Below, in pieces: positions 22,816 through 33,738 of a stretch of DNA of 64,000 nucleotides; positions within the stretch are counted from its first letter, which is position 1, and every line of letters begins with the position of its first letter. Where the stretch lies: contig JAJEKV010000038.1 of assembly GCA_021234155.1 (NCBI GenBank), positions 12,678,213-12,742,212 on the forward strand, written 5' to 3'. The translations under genes and the position numbers were made by a program. The notes under the pieces are model-generated. The model ran no database searches and was not told where the DNA came from. It saw only the letters and a list, made by a program, of their open reading frames with translations. The DNA comes from Isoetes taiwanensis. Lineage: Eukaryota; Streptophyta; Lycopodiopsida; Isoetales; Isoetaceae.

Positions 22816-23392
22816 ATGTGTTAAATGCAATGGTTTATGTTAATAATGTTAATGGTAGTTGTGTTAAAAAAAAATTTTGGGCCCTTCGGGCCCTAACTAA
22901 AGCAAACATAGGTAGACCTTATGGACCTAAATATTAATTCTAGAATGGGACTCGCATGAAACCAACCCGACTTAGACTTGCTTCTCATTCATCTCAGCAG
23001 ATTTTCTACAATGGTGGATAGTGGGTAGCCGCACACATGCGAACTACCCATAAAAAATAAAGGGAAAATCCAATTATATCATTTGGACCCCAACAAATAC
23101 AATGCTAATAGAGGCGGGCTAGTGTACCGAAAGCTTATCACTTGGGGATTAAAAACCCCGCCCTTTCGGGTTTTAGGAAAAACCCTAGTGATAAGCCTTG
23201 ACAGGGGGCTTGGACAAGCGGAAGGCATAAAAATCACTCCCAAAACCCGCGAATGGAAAAGTCGAAACAGATGCCGCTCGCTAACACTGTACGCACATCA
23301 CCAACAAAACAACAAGACAAAACAAACCTCCGAGTGGGGGGCTGATTGGCGTGCCACGCGATAAAAATAAAAACAAAGAAGGGGAGGGTGGG
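22816..23392. repeat. Repeat-derived region with a hairpin
   Basis: At 22936-22966 lies the motif ATTCTAGAATGGGACTCGC, repeated at 23565-23583. At about 23130-23196 there is an inverted repeat, AGCTTATCACT...AGTGATAAGC, enclosing a second smaller inversion (AAACCCCG..CGGGTTTT). No coding frame is supported. Confidence 0.5.
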
Positions 23393-23923
23393 TTCAAAGA
23401 GAATAAGGTGCTGGCGAGAGAGAAGAGGAAGCGCCGATGAGAAGCCGGTGAAGCGGCGCCTAAAATAAGCGAAGTCCCCCAGAATGGGCATCGCCCGCAT
23501 GCATACAAAACATGCATGCTCGTCCCATTCTAGAATGGCGATCCGATGTCTCCGGATCGATGGGATTCTAGAATGGGACTCGCATGAAAACCAACAAACC
23601 GCCCGAATACCAAAGGACTTCCTTAACAAACTAGGATCGGGGATTAAGGTCACGGGATGAAGGCTAAAAGGCGAAAAAGGACGAGGAAAGAAACGCCAAA
23701 TTGGCCAAACCAAAGGGAAGAAGCCCCTCCCTTGCCTGGAAACAATTCAAAGAGAATAAGGTACTGCTGAGAGAGAAGAGGAAGCGCCGATGAGAAGAAG
23801 CAGAAACGCGCCTAAAATAGCGAAGTCCCGACCAGAATGGGCATGCGCCGCCCGCATGCATGCAAAACATGCATGCTCGTCCCATTCTAGAATGGCGATC
23901 CGATGTCTCGGATCGATGGGATT
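23393..23923. repeat. Direct duplication of a palindrome-rich 175-bp block, period 353 bp
   Basis: Positions 23393-23567 and 23746-23923 are close copies. Both hold the block AGAGAAGAGGAAGCGCCGATG, GCATGCAT...ATGCATGC inversions and the palindrome CCATTCTAGAATGG followed by GATCCGATGTC. Minus-strand frames over the copies are repeat shadows. The spacer (23568-23745) contains a third partial copy of the ATTCTAGAATGGGACTCGC motif. Confidence 0.75.
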
Positions 23924-25308
23924 ACTAAAAAGCACAATAACATGAAGACAAACAAATTATTTTCATGGCAAAGGGACTCAATTGATGATTGCATGTATGC
24001 ATTCTTATATACATGGCATTCAAGTGTTACCCATTTTTCTGAAAACAGTCAATAAGCCGCTTAAGGAAGCCCTGACGAGACACTGTTGCAGTATCACAAA
24101 TGATGCAGCATTGTCTTCGTATCACAAATGATGCAGCATTGTCTTCTTGCCCTTATATCGCTCATTTTCCCTTATCGCTCATTTTCAACCATTGATTAAA
24201 GTAATATTCTAGTGCATATTTCCTTCTAGTGCATTATACACCGTGCACTAAATCCGTGATGGGGTCAAATCGACATTTCCACCTCAGCATAAGATTTTCT
24301 CAACCATTGCCACAAGTGAAAATACAAGTCCAAATTTTGCTCTATCATAAACCAGCATGCAATGAAGCGGATTTGAACCCCCTGCCAGAGTAGGCAGAAC
24401 CAAAGCACTTCCAAACTTGCACACATTTCCTACACCTTCAAATGTGGGCTTACAGAGAACCATGTTTTGTCTAATGAACTCCAGCCAGCAATCCACATGA
24501 GTGCCCGCCAAAACCAGCAAACAAGGAGCTCAAATATCTCAGGAAAGGTCGCACTTCATTTCAGATTTGTTAAACATGGCATCATGGCCGAACACAAACC
24601 ACAAACGTGGAACCATTATGGAGCCAACATTTCACATAACTTGTACTTCCCATCTACAATCTACAATCAATTAAAAGTTTAAAGATAGCACAACAAAGAA
24701 TTATCATTACAAGAACCATTACTTAGTCTTGTATCCAGAACCTTTGAACCATAAAGTGTCTTTTGCGTTTCAATTTATCCAAGTCAAACATATACATTTC
24801 AGCAATCCATACCTGTAATATCCTTGCCTTTCATATGTGCCTGCCAAAAAGCACCAAGTAACTAGCTTACAACTTGAGGTCCTACTGCAATGGACTACCA
24901 TTAGATTGAGACAAAGAAGAACATGCTCTCAAACATGAAATATAACTCCGATCCACGGAAAGCAATCTTCATTACTTTCTCAGATTTTACTATTTGCGTG
25001 CTCTCTGCATTAAGTTTCTATTAGTATCTCATGGTGCGGGTAGCTTATTACTTAATCAAAGCGTCTATTTCTGCGTAATTCATAGCAATTGCTAGAGTAA
25101 GAATTCCTTGCATAAGTGATTGTATGGGCCAGTGGGAACTGTTCAATCCATTAGGTAACTTCAATGCCATTACAAGAATGAGATGGAAATGTTTCTGGTC
25201 ACATTTGCCATATTATTTTCACGTAAATGATGCCGATTACCTGATTCAATGGGTCTGTACTAGGATACAAAGATAAGCAATTATGGATCATGTCCTACAT
25301 CAATTATC
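23924..25308. other. Intergenic region, nothing supported
   Basis: Apart from a 26-base direct duplication (TATCACAAATGATGCAGCATTGTCTT region, about 24089-24145), no structure or gene is supported. A B-box-like GGGTTCAAATCC occurs on the minus strand near 24370 but lacks a matching A box or cloverleaf. Confidence 0.4.
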
Positions 25309-25717
25309 TTACCTTTTAAGTAAGGCCTCTGCTTCCTCCAATGAGAGCTTATTCCCAAATTTTAACATCACTCCACCTGCAGGCTACAGCCATTCACACA
25401 ACGCATTAAACAGCTTGCCAAAAGATTAATTTAGTATGTAAATATCCAACAGTGCAAAGATAATCCAGCATAACCCTCTTATTTGTTGGAAAGATAAAAA
25501 TGAGAGAGTAATATCATCAAGACCTGATGCATGCGTATGGTTGGGCGGCCAACAGGGCTTCCTCCTAGGCTACGGCATTGTTCTTGATTGAAATGCAAAC
25601 TGCTGGGCTTTGGGGTTTTGACAAATCAGGTCTTTCTGACCAGCTGAAAGGATCAAATGTAGATGAACCACCGGGAAATGTCTGGCCTCTTCTAATGTGG
25701 GGCGACGCGAAAGCCAT
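25309..25717 (-). other. Possible small two-exon gene or its relic, unrecognised
   Basis: On the minus strand a last exon (25383-25309) encodes PAGGVMLKFGNKLSLEEAE and ends LLKR before a TAA. A plausible GT-AG intron (25523-25384) links it in frame to a segment ending GGSPVGRPTIRMHQ at 25524. Upstream this frame stays open to about 25640. A start codon at 25717 opens a protein-like frame beginning MAFASPHIRRGQTFPGG, but it is in another frame, so one indel or a missed short intron is needed. The compositions look protein-like, yet I recognise no family. It could be a pseudogene. Confidence 0.35.
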
Positions 25718-25764
25718 TCCTATGCTTACATACACACCTATCTCTCATCATTAGGGTCTATGCA

Positions 25765-25966
25765 GATGGATGTCGTTGAAGCAAATAGAATCTTGAGATC
25801 ATATAAGAAAAGGCTGATAACAAAAATGGGTGTCCTACACCATTATAATGAAACGGCCCTGCTGCCGGAGCTCCTTGGGCACTACAAGCTCAACAAGCTT
25901 CCCACCATCAGGCTCTATGAGACCTTTTTGAATGCATATTCACAGCCTGTAATCTTATCTTGCTAA
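25765..25966 (+). other. Coding-like open segment, unrecognised
   Basis: After an acceptor-like CTATGCAG, the plus strand encodes a protein-like stretch from MDVVEANRILRSYKKRL to about LNAYSQP, without stops, then ends at a TAA. It is close to and divergent from the minus-strand small gene candidate. No upstream or downstream exon could be joined to it, so it may be a gene fragment or chance. Confidence 0.25.
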
Positions 25967-25975
25967 TCCCTGTTG

Positions 25976-27299
25976 TTGCAGATTTGCAAGCCATGTTTCG
26001 TGCCCTAAAATGCTATCCACGAGGCTTGCATGTTCAGCCTCTAAAATAAAAAGAGGGCTTTTGTTGTGAGCCCTTGGATGTTGGACCATCGGAAAAAAAA
26101 AAACTAAATCAACGACTAAGAAATGGTGCACTCTAGATGTACGCATTAGTACATCCAATCTTAGGAAAACCTTTGTGAAAAGCGTACAAAAATACAAAGA
26201 AAACCCCCTGTTATTATGCTACATATTGGACATTAAGGTCTTTTATGGTCTCAGTAGACATTTAAGATCTATTATAATAGTAACATTTTGGTTGTGGGAC
26301 AATAAGTAGGCAAGGAATTGAGGCAACAAATCTTAATAAATGGCCATATTGGTATTGCTATTGTAGTTTGAACCATTTATTACACTTGGTGAACATCAGA
26401 TGTCTTATGTTTTAAAGGAGGTGATCTAGTTGAGTGTTAAGGCCTTCCCATCTTCCATCTGAAGCCTATCTGAAGGGGGAGGTTAGCAAGTCGATCACGT
26501 CATTTGTGCATCCATATATTCTCAGCACTGTTAGATATGAGGCAAAATTTGAGGCAAATAAGCATCCTGGGCGCTGCCTCAAATTATTCCCATTCCTCGT
26601 CATTGGGTTTTGCCTTGGAAATTTGTATTTGCCTGAGTTGCATTCATTTAAGCAGAATGATGGTTCTTTACATATTTTCACTCCTTTTTGGATTGTTGCC
26701 ATTGTTGAGAATATTATCGTAAGGATGAGAGTGCATAATGACCACGATGTATGAATTAGAGGATTTAGGACTCGGGATGAGAACTTCCATTTTGAGCTTC
26801 CTTTACGGGTGCATGGGTTACGCCATTAAGCATTAGAATTTGGTATTTTCGTTGAATTTCAATGACAATGTGCTCATTATGGTTGGTCTCTGATTTCACA
26901 GCCAAAGAAGATCTTGCCACAACTATTACATGCGTGTGGTTGCACCGATTTCTCAGGGGCTCCCTTCCTTGACTTAATTCCCAAAAAGCCCTTCGTATTT
27001 TTAAAATTCCCAAAATGCCCTTAAATTTTAAATATTTTCCCAAATAGCCCCGTATATTTTATAGTTCTGAAATTCGTGTGTTCTTTATTTCACAGGTTGC
27101 TAAACTCTTTAGCTACATTTTGGAAGATAAAGGTAGTTCGTTGGCTACAGAGGATTTTGTTTCTAAATGTTCAGGGTTATGGTTTTGAATTGACTGTCAA
27201 AATATGACTTTGAACTATGATTTAAGCCACTTCACCCTCCGGCCATGGAGGGCAACCCTCTGTGCGCAGCACCTTGTTAAGTCTGATCAATGTTTTTAT
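25976..27299. other. Intergenic region, nothing supported
   Basis: Mixed-composition sequence with only short frames on both strands. No family, repeat or RNA gene is recognised. Confidence 0.35.
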
Positions 27300-27790
27300 A
27301 ACTCTAATTGTATTGTTTTTACTTTACATTCTAATATTTTTACTCTACATTTTGATCTTCTTACCCTACATTCCAGAAGACATTCTGGAATTTTTACCCC
27401 ACATTCTACAATAGTTGAATAAAAACTTGATGACAATGACAACCTTACTCACCTTTCCCTAATAGAAAGAGTGCCACGTGTAAGCTCCCTATTCGATATG
27501 GGAGCAAAAATACACGTAAGCAGCCTTTATGAAAGCAGAAAGCCAAAAGCATCAAGCTTTTTAGAAGATCGCCAATGCCAGAGCACGTAAAGTTTGCTTA
27601 GGATAAATTCTGGCTTAAGCCAATAGCATGCTGCCACATGGCATGCATTCTTTTCCGGAATGTCATGTGTGGTTGCATTCTAGATTTTTTACTTAACGTT
27701 CTATGCTTTTACTTGCATTCTGTGAATTGTGCTTGCATTCTGAGCTCTTACTTGCATTCTGGGATTTTCACTTGCATTCTAATCGTTTTT
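27300..27790. repeat. Degenerate minisatellite of ACATTCT / TGCATTCT words
   Basis: At 27325-27415 the words TACATTCT, ACATTCCAGAAGACATTCTGG and similar recur. At about 27672-27785 a unit of 20-25 bases containing ACTTGCATTCTG repeats five or six times with divergence. The intervening part (27420-27660) shows no gene. Confidence 0.55.
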
Positions 27791-28029
27791 CTAATTTACT
27801 GGCCAAGGAGTTGAACCTCGGTGAGACCAAAGCTCCAACAACAGTTCCTTTCAAAAAAAGATTTAAAACGAGTAATTCCTCTATGCCTTGCCAAAGGAAA
27901 AATGGTTCTTTGTTGTTTTAAAACCGTCTGATTGCACAAATCCCGCTTTGGGAAGGCCTCTACAAACAAATCGGCTTTGGGAGGAGCCGGTTAGCGAGTT
28001 CTTTGCTCAACAACGAAGCTCGAGTTTTA

Positions 28030-28480
28030 CAGATTGAAGAAACCGGGGTTCACTTATAGTAAGGGGGTATGCCATAATGCGTGCATAGGGTGATCAAAAA
28101 CACCCAGATCACGATTTCTTGAAAGGCAAATTCGACCCCTTCCGTATAAAGTTTACCCCAAGTAGTGGCAAAAACCCCCTACCTCTACATTATCGTATGG
28201 AAATGGGTCGAAAACCCCTACAAGTCACTCGGGCACATTGTATGGCACTTACGGTGAATCCCCTTGTGAAGAAAGCAGGATCTTTGTGGGTTCGGCCTCC
28301 GTGCCCATTTTTTCTTTCAATCCCGACATCAATGATATCCTTGCTGCCGTGAGACCCGTCCCCTTGTGTCACCGGATACGTAAAGTTACGTTCCCTTCCC
28401 AGCACCAAAGGCCAGATACCCACCAGCTGCTGTTGTGCGTTAGATAGAACCTGACAAGAAAAGGAACACAAGAAACTTTA
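28030..28480 (-). other. Open minus-strand segment, unrecognised
   Basis: A 93-codon frame (28190-28471) reads VLSNAQQQLVGIWPLVLGRE followed by polar, protein-like sequence, then stops. Neighbouring plus-strand frames are also open, and GC is higher than in the flanks. It might be an exon or a fragment of a transposon gene; no splice partner was found. Confidence 0.2.
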
Positions 28481-28605
28481 GATTTAGAAAAAAAATCCGA
28501 TACAGGGCCTACATCAAGAACTCGCTATTTTCCGCGAAGATCAAGGAGATTAGGGAAAAACAGGAACACAAAAGAACAGCAGACATAACATCGGCCGATC
28601 ATCCA

Positions 28606-28715
28606 AGAACCTAGACCTAGCACCGTCAAAGAAACAAGACGCCATCGCCGGAGTTTCAGAAGAACCTAGACCTAGCACCGTCAAAGAAACAAGGCGCCAT
28701 CGCCAGAGTTTCGGA
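28606..28715. repeat. Tandem duplication of 55 bp
   Basis: Two copies of a unit starting AGAACCTAGACCTAGCACC lie at 28606 and 28661, differing by only a few bases. The duplication is in the upstream region of the HAS1 gene. Confidence 0.85.
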
Positions 28716-28770
28716 CGCCATAGCCGTAGAAATGCTCCGCCAGAATTTATCCTAAGCAAACTTCACATTT

Positions 28771-28848
28771 TAAGAATGTCCTTTTTACAGGACATTCCGG
28801 CGTGTCAGCCACGCCTCCGCCGGAATGTCCTGTAAAAAGACATTCTTA
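28771..28848. repeat. Near-perfect foldback, 31-bp stem
   Basis: The left arm 28771-28802 (TAAGAATGTC...CCGGCG) and right arm 28818-28848 are reverse complements apart from one extra C. The loop is about 15 bases. TA lies at both ends, so this could be a tiny TA-flanked MITE, or a transcribed hairpin 260 bp upstream of the HAS1 start codon. Confidence 0.85.
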
Positions 28849-29045
28849 TATACAAAATAGGTCGTCACCAGGTGTCGAGCAATATTACGATAGATTACTA
28901 GCGGATATCCCGCAGACTACATAAACCCGAGTACCTTAATATATTCGACTTCGTGGTAGCCAGTCATGGAGTGTTTGACCTTTCAGTCTCTTAAACTTTG
29001 CATGGACGGTCAAGATGCGAATGGTATAGTATTTTCATAAGAAAA

Positions 29046-29065
29046 GGGTTAGGGTTTAGGGTTTG
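29046..29065 (+). promoter_or_regulatory. Telo-box-type motif in the HAS1 leader
   Basis: GGTTAGGGTTTAGGGTTT, two overlapping copies of the plant telo-box (AAACCCTA and complement), ends 45 bases before the start codon. In plants telo-boxes are common in promoters and leaders of ribosome-biogenesis and translation genes, which matches the product of the gene here. Confidence 0.6.
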
Positions 29066-29110
29066 GAACCCGAACGACAGAAAGGAGATCTGCCCTCCCT
29101 ACCTATCGGA

Positions 29111-32100
29111 ATGGGAAAGAAAACCAGGATGGAGCCTGACCAGGGAATGCAAGAAACAGGCAAAAAACGGAGAAAAGTTGATCATACAGATTCTCCGAGT
29201 TTGGAGATTGAGAAGTTGATAGATGGAGGAACTGCCGTTGTCGGAGGTATTATGAGCGGTACCAAGTTTGAATCTCTTTCAGGCATCTCAGAGCCAACTA
29301 GAAATGCAATCAAAGACATGGGCTTTGAAAATATGACTGAGGTGGGTGATTGTGCTTCCCTCTTTCTTCCTTTCACCTTAATTTTATTGGGTCCAAGAGA
29401 CCAACAAAACAGGAAGAGAAAAATCATATCCAGATTGTGGTTTTAATTCCAGTGGTATGCAATGACTAGGTTTTTGGCATGGAAGCAGCCAATACATTTA
29501 CTAGAATTTTATGACAATTGTTTGCAGATTCAAGCAAGATCAATTCCTTGTCTTTTGGAAGGATCTGATGTTCTTGGAGCAGCAAGGACTGGTTCTGGAA
29601 AAACACTTGCATTTCTGTTGCCGGCAGTTGAGCTTTTACATCATATTCATTTTACGCCACGCAATGGAACTGGTGTCATCATCATCTCCCCAACAAGGGA
29701 GCTTGCTATGCAGGTAAGTTAAAGCATTTATTTGACCTTGCAAAAACAAAAACCAGTCAGAGACCTTAGAAATTAGCCTATTTCCAGATATACGGAGTCA
29801 CAAGAGAGTTAATGAAATACCATAAGCAGACTCATGGAGTAATCATGGGAGGTGCCAATCGAAAGGCTGAAGCAGAACGACTTGCAAAAGGAGTGAACAT
29901 ACTTGTTGCCACTCCTGGACGACTTTTAGACCACTTACAAAATACAAAAGGTTTCTTGTTCCAGCATCTAAAGGTATCGCCAAGAATTGACCTTATTCAT
30001 CAGGGCTACCTCTGTCTATGTTTATTTTTTAATCAAAGGCATTTTTTTTAAAAATTGTCGCATCCTTCAGTTTCCTACTTAGAGCATTTGGATAGAAAAT
30101 AAGCATTGGCTTACTAAGTAACTTCCAGTGCTTGGTGATTGATGAAGCTGACAGAATCTTGGAAATTGGTTTTGAGGAAGACATGAAACAGATTATCAAA
30201 ATCCTTCCCAAGGTAGGCTATTTTTTAAGAAAGTTTTTGGCAAAGCAGTATCATGCCTCAATGCATTTTATTTTGCTGCAGGAACGGCAAACTGCTCTTT
30301 TCTCAGCAACTCAGACTACTAAGGTGCAAAAGGGTGCTGACTTGCTTCACGTTACAAATGGGTAGCACTGGTTTAGTGACCTAATTTGCTATTTGTGACT
30401 GCTAGGTCGAAGACCTTGCACGTGTCTCATTAAGTAAGAAGGTGACATATATTGGTGTGGATGATGGGAGATCTAAGGTGGCCTTCTTCACTTTGGAAAC
30501 TTTTCTTCATATTATGTTTGTGTTCTTTGTACTCTGAAGTATCAGCATTGAAACCCAGGTTTTATGCAGGCTACGGTAGAAGGGTTGGAGCAGGGGTATT
30601 GTGTTGTTGAAAGTGCAAAGCGCTTTCTTCTTTTGTTTACATTTTTGAAGAAAAACATAAAGAAAAAGGTAAATTGACTGTTGAAATTTCTTAATACACG
30701 AGCTTAGCCTTTATTTTAAGACTAAATAACATTTTTCAAATGGTTCATTTAATTCTTGACACTTCAGTTCATTTTAACCAATTTAACATGCTTCACATTA
30801 ATATTCGTGAAAATAATAATTTTCAGCTAACGGCAGAAAGAACTGGGTTAATATTGGTTCATTTAACTCTGGACACTTTAGTCCATTTTAACCAATTTAA
30901 CATGCTTCACATTACTATTGGTGAAGTTAATAACTTTAAGCTAACGGCAGAAAAAACTGGGTTAATTTTTGTCTATTGGGAACTTAGAATGACCTCAAAA
31001 TCTCTATAACTTTAGTGTTGATAAGATCGTGTCAAATCTGCTATTCTAAAGATGTCTGTCTGACAAGTTTTGAAGTTAAAAAAGGTTAACTGAGGCAAAT
31101 GTAAGTGTGCCCTTCAACACTTCATCCAAATTTTTTTATTGCACGATTAAATATGATGAGACTCGCACTGACTATTCTTATTCTTTACCGATACAGGTAA
31201 TGGTGTTCTTTTCTTCATGCAACTCGGTGAAATATCATGGCGAACTTTTAAACTACATAGATATTCCATGTCTTGACATTCATGGGAAGCAAAAGCAGCA
31301 AAAGCGCACTACCACTTACTTCGAGTTTTGCAATGCTGAGAAAGGCATTCTTCTGTGTACTGATGTTGCAGCACGTGGCCTTGATATTCCCGCTGTGGTA
31401 GGCCCTTCTGCCTTTGAGCTGCCATGAAGCAATTCGAATGTTTCATTGACACATCAAGTTACTTTGTTTCCTGAATGGTGTTCTTCTGAGCAAGACTACT
31501 TTTTTTCTGTAGGACTGGATCATTCAATACGATCCGCCAGACGATCCAAAAGTAATATTTTGTATGTTTACATAATCTTGGCATGCCTGCATTACTGACT
31601 CTTTTCGACATCGTGTATGACAGGAATACATACACAGAGTTGGTAGAACAGCAAGGGGAGAAGGTTCACGGGGCAAGGCTTTGCTATTTCTAATTCCTGA
31701 GGAAGTTGGATTCCTTCGCTATTTGAAGGTAGTATTCATAGAGGCAGTGTCTTGTTGAGAATGATTGTAAGTTTGCTTGGGACATATGATTATAAGTTTG
31801 CTTGGGACATGAAGGTTATCATACTAGTTTAGTTGTTATATAACTTCGTCTTTTACAAAGGACCCAATGTACATGAGGCTTGAACTGTTGGAACTTGTTT
31901 GCACTTTCATCAGATCCATTATTTCTAGTGGTGATTACTGTTTGGAGTATATGGTTGTCTCGTCTTTTGTGTGTCTCAGGTTATTCTACTTTCACAGTTT
32001 AGAATTTGCACAGGCTCATATGGGACCTTGAGGTTGAGCCTGGTTAGAATACTGGATTGCAGGAGGCATTTGCTTAGGATTGCTCCATTATTGATGCAGA

Positions 32101-32947
32101 ACATGTCCGCTTTTGGTGACATGCTTTATTGAAAATGCTGGTTGCTTGTTATTTTAAGGGCGAGTCAGATCCAAAATACCAAAAGAACTTGACCTTTTAA
32201 CTATGCACTGCATGTAACAGCATCATTGGGACATGTTGTCTGCATGGTGTCAGTTTGAGCTATGCTGGTTAAACTTCAGGGGCGAGTTAAGGGAAAGCGT
32301 AAAATCAACTTTGTTTCTTATTTTTGGTGCTTAAATTTGCACCTAGTTATATCTGATACTTATCTTTTACAGCTCTTTTCCATCTTTTGGATTGTGGTTC
32401 TTAAAGTAATTTCTGCAGGGTGCAAAAGTACCGCTGAACGAATATGAATTTCCTGACAACAAGTTGGCGAATGTACAATCTCAATTGGTAAGTTATGAGA
32501 GTAGATGCTAGTTGGCAGTGTCTTTGATACAGAATTATGTGCTAATTGAGTTGTTTGATCAGGAAAAACTTGTTGAGAAGAATTATTATTTGCATCAATC
32601 AGCTCGAGACGCATACCGTTCATACTTGCTGGCATATAACTCTCATGCAATGAAAGATATTTTTAATGTCCATCGGCTTAATCTTCAGGTAAGGTTTGCA
32701 TAGTACCTCTTCAGGACGTTATGCTTGATGTTGACTCTTAGGCATCTTACAGGCCGTTGCTGCGTCATTTGGTTTTGATTGTCCACCAAAGGTTAATTTA
32801 AATATAGACAGCAGCGCTGCAAAGTTCAGAAAGAAAGGCACTAAAACAGGCAATGGAAAAGTTAGAGGAAGTGGGCATGCTTTTACTGCTGGTAATCCAT
32901 ATGGAAAACGTTCAGATACGGACAAAAGGCAGTTTGCACGCTTTTAA
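29111..32947 (+). CDS. HAS1: DEAD-box ATP-dependent RNA helicase, HAS1/DDX18 type (plant RH27/RH51 group)
   Basis: Thirteen exons: 29111-29341, 29528-29713, 29788-29973, 30129-30212, 30282-30323, 30406-30477, 30570-30668, 31197-31397, 31513-31551, 31624-31728, 32419-32487, 32563-32688 and 32753-32947. All introns are GT-AG and phase 0; the product is 544 aa. Motifs in order: GFENMTEIQ (Q motif, about 71-79), AARTGSGKT (Walker A, 95-103), [17 protein letters not shown] (206-209), SAT (237-239), [16 protein letters not shown] and HRVGRTAR (384-391). The linker [13 protein letters not shown] and the C-terminal domain with [10 protein letters not shown] are specific to the Has1/DDX18 family, which remodels snoRNA-pre-rRNA contacts in nucleolar ribosome assembly. 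The start is the first ATG after the telo-box. The N-terminus is short next to DDX18 and closer to yeast Has1. The gene looks intact. Confidence 0.96.
30742..30969 (+). repeat. 114-bp tandem duplication in HAS1 intron 7
   Basis: Two diverged copies, 30742-30855 and 30856-30969, share blocks such as TTTTAACCAATTTAACATGC and CTAACGGCAGAAA. They fall between exon 7 (ends 30668) and exon 8 (starts 31197), the second longest intron of the gene (528 bp). Confidence 0.8.
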
Positions 32948-33502
32948 AAGCAACCACCATGCAAAAGGATGAAACAACAGCATATGCATTTCCGTTGGAC
33001 TTTTCAGACGATGCAGCTTGAATTTCTTGAGCTAAAATGGGCAAGATGCAGCTGAAGATGCCTACGTCACACGTCTCACAGTCAAGACAGATCTTGCAAG
33101 GCAATTTGGATATTACAGGGCTCCCCTCTGTCGGCATATTTTGTGAATGAAGAGATTAACTTCTAGCATCTTCCATTGATGCGGAACACAAAAATTATAA
33201 ATTATAACGTAATCCTTCCAAACATTCTTTGAATATAAATTTTCTCAATGCAAGAGCATGTTTAACTCCTCTACAAACGTTTGCTTTCAAACAGGTATAT
33301 TGTCAGATTAGATGTGAACTGCCTCATTGATTAATAGTTTCTTATACAAGCAGCATTGTTACACAAGAATTTCCAAAACCGCCACAACATCGTTTGCTTA
33401 CGGGTGCCATATCCGGAAGAAGAGCAATCAAATTTTTTTTTTTCTAGAAAATCTTTTCCGTAGAGAAAAGAGGTCTTCATTTTGGATAATGATCCAGTTG
33501 GG
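32948..33502 (+). other. HAS1 3' flank, probable 3' UTR
   Basis: No further coding sequence. The A/T-rich 33190-33240 part (AAATTATAAATTATAACG, AATATAAA) could hold the polyadenylation signal, but I cannot pick one. Confidence 0.35.
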
Positions 33503-33738
33503 AATTTAAGCATAGCTACTCGGAACAGGAACGGGAACTTGGACCCAAAATTCGGAACGGGAACGGATGGGAACGGTATATTCGAGTATGTTCGAGGGAT
33601 CCTTTGAGTATATTCGGGGTATATTCCCTTTTCTACTGGGAACTAAAGTGGGAACTTATGGAACTCTGGACCCTCGGGAACGGAGTTGGGAACGGGAACG
33701 GAGTTGGGAACTTGGTTCCCGGTAGCTATGAATTTAAG
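33503..33738. mobile_element. hAT-like MITE with 8-bp target site duplication
   Basis: AATTTAAG occurs at 33503-33510 and again at 33731-33738. Between them, the 220-bp element starts CATAGCTACTCGGAAC and ends with the inverted form (GTTCCCGGTAGCTATG), one base shorter in the repeat. The interior is mostly GGGAACGG-like words. An 8-bp duplication plus CA-starting terminal inverted repeats is the signature of the hAT superfamily. No coding capacity. Confidence 0.85.

Noticed and set aside
23234-23713. 159-codon minus-strand open frame
   Set aside because: It spans one copy of the duplicated palindromic block and its spacer, has no domain and a repeat-like composition, and the second copy encodes a different frame.
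24360-24400. tRNA gene on the minus strand from GGGTTCAAATCC
   Set aside because: The B box is good but no A box at the right distance and no cloverleaf stems are present.
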